Below are positions 26,457 to 34,929 of a stretch of DNA of 47,454 nucleotides, piece by piece. Source of the DNA: Desulfobulbaceae bacterium. GTDB taxonomy: Bacteria; Desulfobacterota; Desulfobulbia; Desulfobulbales; VMSU01. Position 1 is the first letter of the stretch. Each line of letters begins with the position of its first letter. A program made the translations under genes and the position numbers. The notes under the pieces are model-generated. The model was given only the letters and a program-made list of their open reading frames with translations. It was not told the DNA's origin and did not search any database. The stretch spans positions 1 through 47,454 of the forward strand of contig JAQUKQ010000010.1 in NCBI GenBank assembly GCA_028718985.1, given 5' to 3'.

Positions 26457-27323
26457 TCATGAAACTTTTGCTGAGTAATTTGTTGTCTGGCATTTTGCCT
26501 GATAGTAGACCGTATTGCAGCTCTCCTTTCTCACAAAATGATCGCTCACTCCATGAAGCGACTCTGTTGAACCAATAAGCAGAACCCCCTCCGGACGGAG
26601 ACAGGCTGCAATCGTTTCAAATAATCTTCGTCGATTATCTTGATTGAAATAGATTGCTACGTTGCGGCAGAGGATGACATCATACAGACCATTCACCCCG
26701 GACGCGCCAAGAAGATTCATCTTCTTAAACAACGTCATCCTCTGTAATTCGTCCCGGACCTTCAACATCTCCCCTTTAACCTCGAAATATTTTTGCCGCT
26801 GCACAAGAGGCACCCCTCTATCGACCTCATAGCTGGTGTAAAATCCCTGCCGGGCTTTATGAATCGCATTCTCTGAGATATCTGTACCAGTTATGGTGAC
26901 ATTCCACTGTCCTATCTCTTTTCCCAGCAACTCAGCAATGATCATGGCCAGGGAGTAGACTTCTTGTCCTGTTGAGCAGGCAGCACACCAAATCTGCAAA
27001 CCAAAGTTGAAGGCCTCAGGGTCACTTTGTCGCTTGCCAAAGTATTCTGGCAAGATCTTGGACTGCAGCAGATCAAAAGGGCGCTGGTCACGGAAAAACG
27101 AGGTTTCATGGGTAGATATGGCATCAATCACTCGACTCACCCACTTTGAAGAACGGTATCCTGCGTAAAAGAAATCCGTGAAATTGCTGAAGCCTGTCTC
27201 TTCCAACATTGGCCCCAATCTGCTTTCCAAGAGATACGCTTTGGTGCTGTTGAGCACAATCCCTGTGTGTGAATGAACGAAATCCGCAAACAGCTCGACT
27301 TCTTTAGGAGTGATGGCAATCAT
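26457..27323 (-). CDS. cheR: CheR protein-glutamate methyltransferase
   Basis: This 288-residue protein methylates glutamates of chemoreceptors using SAM. The N-terminal helical domain is followed by the Rossmann domain. The SAM-site phrases IWCAACSTGQEVYSLAMI and ITGTDISENAIHKAR are present, as are VILCRNVAIYFNQDNR and EGVLLIGSTESL, all typical of CheR. The THETSFFRD segment (about residue 70) is also conserved. Its ATG overlaps the cheB stop as ATGA, so the pair is translationally coupled and acts as the adaptation module for the two receptors. No TPR extension is present. Confidence 0.96.
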   Translation of the reverse strand: MIAITPKEVELFADFVHSHTGIVLNSTKAYLLESRLGPMLEETGFSNFTDFFYAGYRSSKWVSRVIDAISTHETSFFRDQRPFDLLQSKILPEYFGKRQSDPEAFNFGLQIWCAACSTGQEVYSLAMIIAELLGKEIGQWNVTITGTDISENAIHKARQGFYTSYEVDRGVPLVQRQKYFEVKGEMLKVRDELQRMTLFKKMNLLGASGVNGLYDVILCRNVAIYFNQDNRRRLFETIAACLRPEGVLLIGSTESLHGVSDHFVRKESCNTVYYQAKCQTTNYSAKVS

Positions 27324-28441
27324 TTCACCCTTCTCATTATCTCTTCGGCAATCTCTACCAACGGCAACACGACATCGACCACCCCTGCCTTCACCGCCTC
27401 CATCGGCATGCCGTAGACAACGCAGCTTGCCTGATCCTGAGCAATGACATAAGCGCCACGCCGTTTCATCAATCGTAGGCCCAGCGTCCCATCACAACCC
27501 ATGCCAGTCATAATAACGCCAATAGACTTTCCCAGGCACACCGAGGCAACGGAGCGGAACAAATAATCTGCCGACGGTTGGCAATGATTTTCTGGCGGGT
27601 CATCGGTAATCTCGAGGCAATATTGTGATGCGCCATTGCCGTTGGCAACCCGCATCTGTCTTCCTCCCGGCGCGAGATAGGCTGTCGCAGCCTCCAAAGG
27701 TAGCCCGGACGTTCCTTCCAGAACACGGATAGAGCACTTGTTATTGAGAGATTCAGCCAAGGCGCCTGTAAAAAGCTTGGGCATATGCTGAACAATGACA
27801 ATCGGTACGGGAAAATCTGCAGGCAAGCAGGGTAGCAGATCGGCTAAGGCATTAGGCCCTCCTGTCGAAATACCGATGGCTACGACCTCAATCCGCTCGT
27901 TGTGGGATGGCGAAAATAGTGGTTTAATGTCAAGAGGAGCAATCGAACTGGCAAGCTTTGGGGCCTCAAAGGTTTCGGTGGTCATACCTTGAATAGTCTG
28001 GCGCAGAATTTTCTGCGTCATGACAGCATGGATGATAGGACGGAACTTACTAGTCATAATCTCACAGTTTTTTTGCGGATCATTCCCGTCAGGCTTGGTG
28101 ATAAAATCATAGGCCCCAAGTTGCAGGGCCTCCAAGGTAATCGCGGCCCCTTGACGGGTATGTGCGCTGACCATCACAACCACGACCTTCGTCTTATTTT
28201 CGCGCAGCCGTTTCAATGTCGTCAAGCCATCCATAACTGGCATTTCTATATCGAGCGTGATTAGATCTGGAGTTAATTCAGCTATTTTAGCAAGAGCAAT
28301 TTCCCCATTTGATGCTGTCCCAACAACCTCCACTCCAGGAATAGCGTTAAGAATCTCGGAAACAACGGTTCGATAAAGAACCGTATCATCTACGACCAAA
28401 ACCCTTAAAGGTTGCTGTGATGTATTTTTTTGGTTTAGCAT
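27320..28441 (-). CDS. cheB: CheB protein-glutamate methylesterase
   Basis: This 373-residue protein has an N-terminal receiver domain (VLVVDDTVLYRTV; phospho-Asp in LITLDIEMPVMDG) and a C-terminal methylesterase domain. The catalytic serine is in GISTGGPNALADLL, the histidine in VQHMPKLFTGAL and the aspartate in VIMTGMGCDGTLG, so the triad is complete. It demethylates receptors once CheA phosphorylates its receiver. It is translated ahead of cheR, facing the main chemotaxis run. The 330 bp upstream contain repeated GCAGATGAA elements that may be regulatory. Confidence 0.96.
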   Translation of the reverse strand: MLNQKNTSQQPLRVLVVDDTVLYRTVVSEILNAIPGVEVVGTASNGEIALAKIAELTPDLITLDIEMPVMDGLTTLKRLRENKTKVVVVMVSAHTRQGAAITLEALQLGAYDFITKPDGNDPQKNCEIMTSKFRPIIHAVMTQKILRQTIQGMTTETFEAPKLASSIAPLDIKPLFSPSHNERIEVVAIGISTGGPNALADLLPCLPADFPVPIVIVQHMPKLFTGALAESLNNKCSIRVLEGTSGLPLEAATAYLAPGGRQMRVANGNGASQYCLEITDDPPENHCQPSADYLFRSVASVCLGKSIGVIMTGMGCDGTLGLRLMKRRGAYVIAQDQASCVVYGMPMEAVKAGVVDVVLPLVEIAEEIMRRVK

Positions 28442-28773
28442 AACCGAAGAGAATTAGCCTATTTTTTGGAGTTTTGTGAACGATTTGAGCTGCAGATGAA
28501 CCACACCCTCTGCCAGCAGATGAAAATTAGACACCAAAGGAAAGATCAACTTTAGATTCCCTTCATCTGTTGATTGTTCCCCACCCATGGGGTTATTGTG
28601 GTGCAAGATACACTCCCTCGCCAGTAAAAAGTTGTGTGAGTCTCTGCGTGAAACTTTATTTCCAATATCTGCTAAAGCGTGCAGAATTGGCTATAAGCTT
28701 GATTATGTAATTTTGTAATTTCATTATGATACTAAAAATAAGGCGTCGTGGAGCCTGGAGGGAACTGATTCTA
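28442..28773. other. Non-coding region upstream of cheB with repeated GCAGATGAA elements
   Basis: I see no gene here. GCAGATGAA occurs at 28492-28500 and 28516-28524, 24 bp apart, and the inverse TTCATCTG occurs at 28562-28569. These could be operator sites for the leftward cheB-cheR unit. GGAACT/AGTTCC at 28761-28778 forms a small hairpin at the junction with the tRNA remnant. Confidence 0.35.
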
Positions 28774-28813
28774 GTTCCGAAGGTCGTCGGTTCGATCCCG
28801 GCTGTTCACTCCA
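28774..28813 (+). repeat. Truncated tRNA-His 3' half (candidate attachment site, direct repeat of 16400-16439)
   Basis: Positions 28774-28800 match 16400-16426 of the tRNA-His gene over 27 consecutive bases, beginning in the anticodon loop. The match continues through the T arm, acceptor strand (TGTTCAC) and CCA with two substitutions, and then through the terminator region. The 5' half of a tRNA is absent: the sequence before 28774 is unrelated and cannot pair with the acceptor strand. This is the expected footprint of integration at a tRNA 3' end. A degenerate tandem tRNA is the alternative. Confidence 0.8.
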
Positions 28814-28825
28814 AATTAAATTCAA

Positions 28826-28859
28826 GGCTTTCGAGTGATTCCCCTGGAAAGCCTTTTTT
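28826..28859 (+). terminator. Diverged copy of the tRNA-His terminator
   Basis: GGCTTTC and GAAAGCC form a 7-bp stem followed by six T residues, at the same distance from the tRNA remnant as in the intact locus. Relative to 16451-16484, a C-to-T change in one arm is matched by a G-to-A change in the other, so pairing is kept while the inner stem has decayed. Confidence 0.7.
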
Positions 28860-28887
28860 GTTTTCTTGCACACCTGGCCCATCTCCT

Positions 28888-31182
28888 CTACCCTGCTGAG
28901 ACCAGTTCCCCTTTCAGATTCACATCGCGCTGCGGGAAAGGAATGACTATCTGGTTCTCCCTAAAAGCCTTATCTATCGCAAAATTCAAATCACTCCGAC
29001 AGATCAAACGCTTATCAACCTCTTGCACAAAACAGCGCAGTTCGAAATTGAGTGAACTTTCGCCGAAATCCATAAACAAAACCTGCGGCTCGAAGTTCCC
29101 CCCCGTGCTGATCACCTCAGGGTGGGCGCTAGCGACCTCAAGCAGTAGCCTCTTGACGAGCTCGGTGTCGCTCCCATAAGCGACTCCGACCGGAATTTTA
29201 ACCCTGCCTTTCCGGTCGCTTAACATCCAGTTCGTCACTTGACCCGAGATAAGTTCTGAATTTGGGACAATAACTTCTGCCCGATCAAATGTCCTAATCA
29301 CAGTCGAACGAACGCTGATCTCGGCGACATACCCCTCAGTAGGCCCGACCACAATCCAATCGCCACGCTGAATCGGCCGTTCAAAAATCAGAATAAGCCC
29401 AGACACGAAGTTATTAACAATATTCTGCAGCCCAAATCCTATGCCAACCGATAACGCCCCAGCAATAACCGTGAGCGAGGTAAAACTCATTCCGGCGACC
29501 CCTCCACCCAACAAGACGGCAAGAATAACTCCGACATAACCGGAAATAGTTACCGTAGCATCACGGGTACTTGGCGTCAGATGACTATTGCTCGCCAAAT
29601 TCTCCCGAATCATCGTCTTGCCCCAGAGGCTCAGTGTCCAAAAGAGAAAGAAGAGCAAAAGGCCAAGGAAAATACGGCCAGGTGCGATAGTGATTTGACC
29701 TATCGTAAAGCCTTCGACGAGCACATCAAGAGATTGTCCGAAAAACGCCCGCGAAATCGACCAGCTAGAGACAACAGAGAGCAAGAGAAGCACAAAGCAG
29801 AAGATATCGAGCAAGAAGTGAAGCCAAAAGAACGATGTCCCCACTTTCTCCCCTTCAAGACCAATCTCCCTGCGGATATGATCAGGCCAGCCCTCCCCCC
29901 CATAAGAAAGCCCTTTGAAGATGGCGGCCAAAAAATATTTGGCACCAAAATAGAGCAAAAGAGCCACAATCGTCTGCAGGGTGTTGATCAAGATATAGCC
30001 GGAGAGATTATAGTAGCCAATCCAGGCCGTGATCATGGCCGCTCCAAAAACGCTAGTCAAAAGCAGCCGCAACCATTTCCCGCTCTTCTCCCTACCTGGG
30101 AATTTGGCAAACAGCCAGCTCAACCGAATGCAAGACAAGCAAAGCGCCGTAAATATCACCACCCGAGCAAGAAGAAAAGAGGGGGCATCGATTTTTTGAA
30201 AAACCTCGGCCCTAGCCGTAAAAACAGTAAAACAAAGGAGCAGGGCAGACCATTTCAGATAGCGTTGCAAGATGTTCCCCAGAGGTCTGGGCAACTGCAG
30301 AATTGGCATCTCCCCATCGGCAGATTTCAAGAATAAGCGGATCAGAAAACGGAGTAGCAGATACAAACAAAAGGTCACAGACAAGGCGACGAGGTAGATT
30401 GGCCTCTGTTGCCCACTGGTGACCAATCGGGTGAAAATAGCCAGGGTGAACGCTGGTAAAAGCAAATAAAGATACCGAGCAAGGCTCCGCAACAAAGCCC
30501 TGATCAGCGGATGCTGATAGGTTGCAAGCCCGGCCAGCAGGGGTTTTCGCAGCCAAAGGCTAAGCAGAAAGACACCCACAATCAGCGCCAATCCAAGGGC
30601 AACAACAAAGGATGAAAGCCCCTCCAACCCACTTTGCTGCCGCAAAAAAGGGCGGATCTTCGCCACAAACTCCCGCCAACTCGAAGGCTGGGCAGAAATC
30701 AACGCAATAACATCATCGCGTTTGTTCAGGATGTTCAAGGTCGCCAATTTCCGTTGCCGTTCGCCAACTGTGAGAAGCAGATCTTCAGTTTGCAGGGCAA
30801 ACACATTGCACTGTGTCAACTCCTGTTGTCTTGCCAGCTTGACCGCTCGGAAGTTTTTCCTTTGCTGATTCACCTCCCTCGCCTCAGCCTCCACCTTGTC
30901 GCCAAGTGCCTCCAGGGACTTCGTCACCTTCTCCAACTCTACGGTGTTGTTCTCGACGCATTTTCGAACCACTACCAGCGTCTGCCCCAACCGTTCGCTT
31001 GCCTTAGCAAACTCTTGAATTTCTGCACTCTTGCTTTTCAACAAGCTCTTGGTCTCATCAATGACCAGTCGTACCGCATCTTCGTCATACCCGGTATCAG
31101 CGGCAAACGCAGAAACTGATAGAAGCACAAAAATCATAAAAAGCAACAGGCGCTGCAGGCGGGGAGTAAAGGAAGCAAGCAT
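28888..31182 (-). CDS. Large MscS-family mechanosensitive channel
   Basis: This protein of about 764 residues has a cleavable signal peptide ending near SVSAFAAD and a periplasmic coiled-coil region (about residues 30-170). Around ten membrane helices follow, then the conserved MscS pore and beta domain. The pore-lining helix is represented by GGGVAGMSFTSLTVIAGALS, followed by VGIGFGLQNIVNNFVSGLIL (about 555-595). The beta domain has ERPIQRGDWIVVG and the C-terminus has EIVIPFPQRDV-like wording. The long N-terminal part places it with MscK/YbiO-like channels that release solutes on hypo-osmotic shock. The ATG at 31182 gives the signal peptide directly; an in-frame GTG at 31239 would add 19 residues and spoil it. 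It lies just outside the tRNA-flanked block. Confidence 0.92.
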   Translation of the reverse strand: MLASFTPRLQRLLLFMIFVLLSVSAFAADTGYDEDAVRLVIDETKSLLKSKSAEIQEFAKASERLGQTLVVVRKCVENNTVELEKVTKSLEALGDKVEAEAREVNQQRKNFRAVKLARQQELTQCNVFALQTEDLLLTVGERQRKLATLNILNKRDDVIALISAQPSSWREFVAKIRPFLRQQSGLEGLSSFVVALGLALIVGVFLLSLWLRKPLLAGLATYQHPLIRALLRSLARYLYLLLPAFTLAIFTRLVTSGQQRPIYLVALSVTFCLYLLLRFLIRLFLKSADGEMPILQLPRPLGNILQRYLKWSALLLCFTVFTARAEVFQKIDAPSFLLARVVIFTALCLSCIRLSWLFAKFPGREKSGKWLRLLLTSVFGAAMITAWIGYYNLSGYILINTLQTIVALLLYFGAKYFLAAIFKGLSYGGEGWPDHIRREIGLEGEKVGTSFFWLHFLLDIFCFVLLLLSVVSSWSISRAFFGQSLDVLVEGFTIGQITIAPGRIFLGLLLFFLFWTLSLWGKTMIRENLASNSHLTPSTRDATVTISGYVGVILAVLLGGGVAGMSFTSLTVIAGALSVGIGFGLQNIVNNFVSGLILIFERPIQRGDWIVVGPTEGYVAEISVRSTVIRTFDRAEVIVPNSELISGQVTNWMLSDRKGRVKIPVGVAYGSDTELVKRLLLEVASAHPEVISTGGNFEPQVLFMDFGESSLNFELRCFVQEVDKRLICRSDLNFAIDKAFRENQIVIPFPQRDVNLKGELVSAG

Positions 31183-31647
31183 GGACGATAACCTAAAATA
31201 ATGGGAATGAGAGAAAAGCAAACTTGGATTATTCTTCACAACATCTTTCTTTGTCAGGATGCCTCACAGACTGTATGATCGACCCACAACCCACCTGCCG
31301 CAAATCTGCAAAACTGCTGGACTGGTTTGATTTTCGACAATATGCCTCTTTTTCACCGAAACTGGATCCACCCTGCACTTCCTGTTTTATTTCGTAAATC
31401 ATCCTCCATGAACTCCAAAGTATGAGCACCTGCCAGAAAAAAACTTTCTTCAGCATGCCATAACAATGTATCATGAGCAAATACAAAAGGTATTTTTGTC
31501 ATCAACCAAATGCGACAATCTCTGTGAGCAATCGATTTTAGGCCAGGGAACAAGTGGGAGGGCGTTACCATAGCTCATCGATATCAGCCGTTTTTTTCAA
31601 TGCAAAAGGCAATCCTCTCTTAAAATTCTTAACAAACAGGAGAAAAC
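31183..31647. other. Divergent non-coding gap between the MscS gene and the lipoprotein gene
   Basis: This gap of about 465 bp separates two divergent genes and should hold both promoters. Short frames here have no domain content, ribosome site or family resemblance, and I regard them as chance. I see no hairpin followed by T residues and no other definite structure. Confidence 0.5.
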
Positions 31648-31959
31648 ATGAACAAAATCATCATTCCGTCACTGCTTGCACTAGCCTTGCTAACATCCTG
31701 CCTTGTCGTGCCAGAAGGCCGCCACCACAACCGCGACGGCGTCATACTCGTTCCCGTTCTGCCGACAGTTGTTGTGCTCGACCCAGAGCCCTACTACTTC
31801 TACAATGGCTACCACTACCACTACCAGAGCAGCAGATGGTACTATTCGAGATCAAGAAGTGGTCCCTGGACCGACCTGCCCAGAGACCACTACCCCAAAG
31901 AGGTTCGCTTCAAAGGACGAGGCCACAACCAACATGACGATGAACGCCACAGACACTGA
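31648..31959 (+). CDS. Small aromatic- and histidine-rich lipoprotein
   Basis: This 103-residue protein begins with a lipoprotein signal whose lipobox is LLTSC (Cys18), so the mature form should be lipid-anchored. The mature part is rich in Tyr, His and Trp (YYFYNGYHYHYQSSRWYYS). It then has GPWTDLPRDHYPKEVRFKG and a His/Asp/Arg tail. Short lipoproteins with this W-x-GPW-x-LP-x-HYP pattern are common and uncharacterised in deltaproteobacteria. AGGAGA lies 7 nt before the ATG. It is followed by glycogen phosphorylase after 143 bp. The histidine-rich tail might bind metal, but this is a guess. Confidence 0.85.
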   Translation: MNKIIIPSLLALALLTSCLVVPEGRHHNRDGVILVPVLPTVVVLDPEPYYFYNGYHYHYQSSRWYYSRSRSGPWTDLPRDHYPKEVRFKGRGHNQHDDERHRH

Positions 31960-32005
31960 CCCATGCTTTCGTAATGCTTCGTGAAGTGTCGTGCGTCTCT
32001 TTCTC

Positions 32006-32019
32006 TTGACGAAAGTCAA
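32006..32019 (+). promoter_or_regulatory. Short inverted repeat in the glgP leader
   Basis: TTGAC and GTCAA flank GAAA, a 5-bp perfect inverted repeat with a stable tetraloop sequence, about 85 bp before the glgP start. TTGACG could double as a -35 element, but no good -10 follows. Function is uncertain. Confidence 0.25.
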
Positions 32020-32102
32020 AAACTTGTGACAGACTAAAGAACCACGGGCCATCCGCCTCGAACGCTTTAATCCATCCTCACCCCTAGCAAGAAAGGTTTT
32101 CC

Positions 32103-34589
32103 ATGAAGAAAAAACTCCCTCCGCTAAATGCCGACCCTCTACTCTCCCTCTTCAACGACAAAGATGTAGCGGGCATCAAAAAAACCATCCTGAATCATCT
32201 ACTTATTTTTCAAGGACGCGACCCAGAACGAGCCGGCACCTTCGATATCTATAAGGCCATCGCCTATACCATTCGTGACTTTATGGTAGAGAAGTGGATC
32301 AACACTCAAAAAAGCTACTACACCAAAAATCAAAAGCGGGTGTACTACCTATCTCTTGAATTTTTGGTCGGACGTTCGCTTGGCAACAGCTTAATCAATA
32401 TGGGCTTTGCCGAGAAAGTCGAGCAGGTTTTCCAGGAAATGGGCTACGACCTAAACGAAATCAGAGAAGAAGAAGAAGATGCCGCCTTAGGCAACGGCGG
32501 CCTAGGACGATTAGCCGCCTGTTTCATGGACTCAGTTGCCACCATGAATATTCCAGCCTATGGCTATGGGATCAACTACGAATACGGTCTCTTTCACCAG
32601 AAAATTATTGACGGCTTCCAGGTGGAGAGCCCTGATAATTGGATGCGCTTCGGTACTCCATGGCAATTCGAACGTAGCCTCCCCTTGCACCCCGTTCAAT
32701 TTTACGGCAAAGTCAACACCAGTATCGACGACAAAGGGAAGTTCCGTTCAGAGTGGGTTGATACCGAACTGGTCATGGCAAACGCCTGTGACGTGCTGAT
32801 TCCAGGCTACAAAAATGATAATGTCATCAACATGCGCCTCTGGCAAGCCAAGGCCTCCCGTGAACTCGACTTGTCCTTTTTTGGTCGTGGAGATTACGTT
32901 GGCGCGGTTGAAAACAAGGTAAAATCAGAAACCATCTCCAAGCTGCTCTACCCACCGGACGAAGCCTGTGCCGGGAGAGAACTCCGCCTCAAGCAGCAAT
33001 ACTTTTTTGTAGCGGCCACCTTCCAGGATATTTTCCGGCGCTTCGTCAAACATAACAAAGATTTCAGCAAGTTCAGTGACTTGGTCGCTGTTCAGCTCAA
33101 CGATACCCACCCCGCCATCGCCATTCCAGAATTGATGCGCCTATTGCTCGACAAATACGGGCTGGGCTGGGAAAAGGCCTGGGACATCACAGTCAAGACC
33201 TTTGCCTACACCAATCACACCCTTATGCCGGAGGCCCTGGAGACCTGGCCCGTGGATCTGATTGGTTATGTCCTGCCGCGCCACCTACAAATCATCTACG
33301 AAATCAATCAACGATTCCTCGATCTGGTCAAGGTTCGCTACCCCGGAAATGAATCGAAACTGCGTTCGATGTCTTTAATTGACGATGGGCCACCCAAACG
33401 AGTCAGAATGGCCAATCTGGCCATCGTCGGCAGCCACTCAGTTAACGGGGTTGCAGCCCTCCATACCCACCTGCTGAAGACCCGGCTCTTTAAAGATTTC
33501 AATGAATTCTTCCCAGGGAGATTCAACAACAAAACCAATGGCATCACCCCACGCCGTTGGCTGCTCAAGTGTAATAAACAGTTGGCCGGTCTGATCAGCG
33601 AAAACATCGGTACGGGCTGGGTCACCTGTCTGGATGAACTCCGCCGCCTTGAGCCGCTGGCCACAGACCCTGCCTTCCAGAAGAAATTCCAAGAGGCTAA
33701 GCGACAAAACAAGCTCCGCCTCGCAAAAGTCATCAAGAAACTCTGTAATCTTGAGGTCAATCCTGACTCTCTGTTTGATGTCCAGGTCAAGCGTATCCAC
33801 GAGTACAAACGGCAACTTCTCAACATCCTGCATGTCATCAATCTCTACCAGCGCATCGTCACCAACCCCCACGAGAAACTTACCCCAAGGACCGTGATTT
33901 TCGCTGGCAAGGCAGCACCAAGCTACTGGAAAGCCAAGCTCATCATCAAATTTATCAACTCAGTGGGCGACGTCATCAACAACGACCCTCGGGTCGGGGA
34001 TCGTCTCAAGGTTGTCTTCATCCCTAATTATGGGGTATCCCTCGCCGAGAACATTATCCCAGCAGCAGACCTCTCCGAGCAGATCTCCACCGCCGGCACC
34101 GAAGCCTCTGGAACCGGCAATATGAAATTCTCCCTCAATGGGGCACTTACCATCGGCACCTTGGACGGAGCCAACATCGAGATCCGCGAAGAGGTTGGCC
34201 AAGAGAACATCTTCATCTTTGGCTTAACCGCTGAGGCAGCAGAGTGGGAAAAACGCTCCCCTCAACGAACCCCCTATCAAATCTACGAACAGAACCAAGA
34301 TATCAGACAGATCATTGACTGCATTAAGGGAGGCTGCTTCAGCAATGGCGACAAGCAACTTTTCCTGCCGATTGTCAACGATCTGCTCGACCTCAACCGC
34401 GATCCATACCTCAACATCATGGATCTCGAAGACTACCTACGCTGCCAAGAAGAGGTGGGATTGGCCTATCAAGATCAGAAAAACTGGACCCGAATGGCAA
34501 TCTTGAATGTAGCGAGAATGGGCAAATTTTCCAGCGACCGAACCATTAGAGAATATGCCCGTGAAATATGGGGGATACAGGTCGATTAG
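32103..34589 (+). CDS. glgP: Glycogen/starch phosphorylase
   Basis: This 828-residue protein has the full length of glycogen phosphorylases, which release glucose 1-phosphate from alpha-1,4-glucans. The N-terminal region includes YYLSLEFLVGRSLGNSLIN and the substrate-site phrase LGNGGLGRLAACFMDS. The cofactor region EASGTGNMKFSLNGALTIG carries the pyridoxal-phosphate lysine (Lys675), followed by TLDGANIEI. Active-site segments QLNDTHPAIAIPELMR and RIHEYKRQLLNILH are intact. There is no N-terminal serine phosphorylation site of the muscle type. It mobilises stored glycogen and fits with the glycolytic gpmI further along. Confidence 0.97.
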   Translation: MKKKLPPLNADPLLSLFNDKDVAGIKKTILNHLLIFQGRDPERAGTFDIYKAIAYTIRDFMVEKWINTQKSYYTKNQKRVYYLSLEFLVGRSLGNSLINMGFAEKVEQVFQEMGYDLNEIREEEEDAALGNGGLGRLAACFMDSVATMNIPAYGYGINYEYGLFHQKIIDGFQVESPDNWMRFGTPWQFERSLPLHPVQFYGKVNTSIDDKGKFRSEWVDTELVMANACDVLIPGYKNDNVINMRLWQAKASRELDLSFFGRGDYVGAVENKVKSETISKLLYPPDEACAGRELRLKQQYFFVAATFQDIFRRFVKHNKDFSKFSDLVAVQLNDTHPAIAIPELMRLLLDKYGLGWEKAWDITVKTFAYTNHTLMPEALETWPVDLIGYVLPRHLQIIYEINQRFLDLVKVRYPGNESKLRSMSLIDDGPPKRVRMANLAIVGSHSVNGVAALHTHLLKTRLFKDFNEFFPGRFNNKTNGITPRRWLLKCNKQLAGLISENIGTGWVTCLDELRRLEPLATDPAFQKKFQEAKRQNKLRLAKVIKKLCNLEVNPDSLFDVQVKRIHEYKRQLLNILHVINLYQRIVTNPHEKLTPRTVIFAGKAAPSYWKAKLIIKFINSVGDVINNDPRVGDRLKVVFIPNYGVSLAENIIPAADLSEQISTAGTEASGTGNMKFSLNGALTIGTLDGANIEIREEVGQENIFIFGLTAEAAEWEKRSPQRTPYQIYEQNQDIRQIIDCIKGGCFSNGDKQLFLPIVNDLLDLNRDPYLNIMDLEDYLRCQEEVGLAYQDQKNWTRMAILNVARMGKFSSDRTIREYAREIWGIQVD

Positions 34590-34929
34590 GAGCCGTTATG
34601 ACTATAACTTGTTTAATTTTACCCTCACGTGATAGCTGGCAATGACCCAAAGGCCCTTTTCATCACAGCCAGCATTCAGCAGACGCGATAGGGCAAAGCA
34701 TAGCCCCAGACCAATTGTGAAAAATGCACCACAATGGGGGAAAAATCCCATATTGACGAGTATTTCCAGGTACTCACAAAAAGAACCAGAAAAAAATCCA
34801 CTGCAACATACCAGAATTATTTAATTTAAAAAAAGTGGTCATCGCTATCAAACAGGTACGGTTATTGCGTAAAGCTATTGCGTAGTATGATTATTGCGTA
34901 ACGCTTCCCCCCAATTACCTTACGACCTA
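34590..34929. other. Non-coding gap with three TATTGCGTA direct repeats
   Basis: This gap of about 340 bp separates glgP and the first PilZ gene. TATTGCGTA occurs three times, at about 34863, 34875 and 34892, just upstream of the PilZ start. An ATGGG/CCCAT hairpin lies near 34735-34755 without a T-run. No gene or ribosome site is visible apart from the PilZ start. Confidence 0.5.

Noticed and set aside
28741-28813. A second functional tRNA gene
   Set aside because: Only the 3' half matches tRNA-His. The sequence upstream cannot form the D arm or pair with the acceptor strand, and the anticodon arm is replaced by a 6-bp hairpin with a 6-nt loop.
31229-31486. An 85-codon frame upstream of the MscS gene
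   Set aside because: No ribosome site, no domain, and composition typical of non-coding sequence. It overlaps the 5' end of the longer MscS reading.
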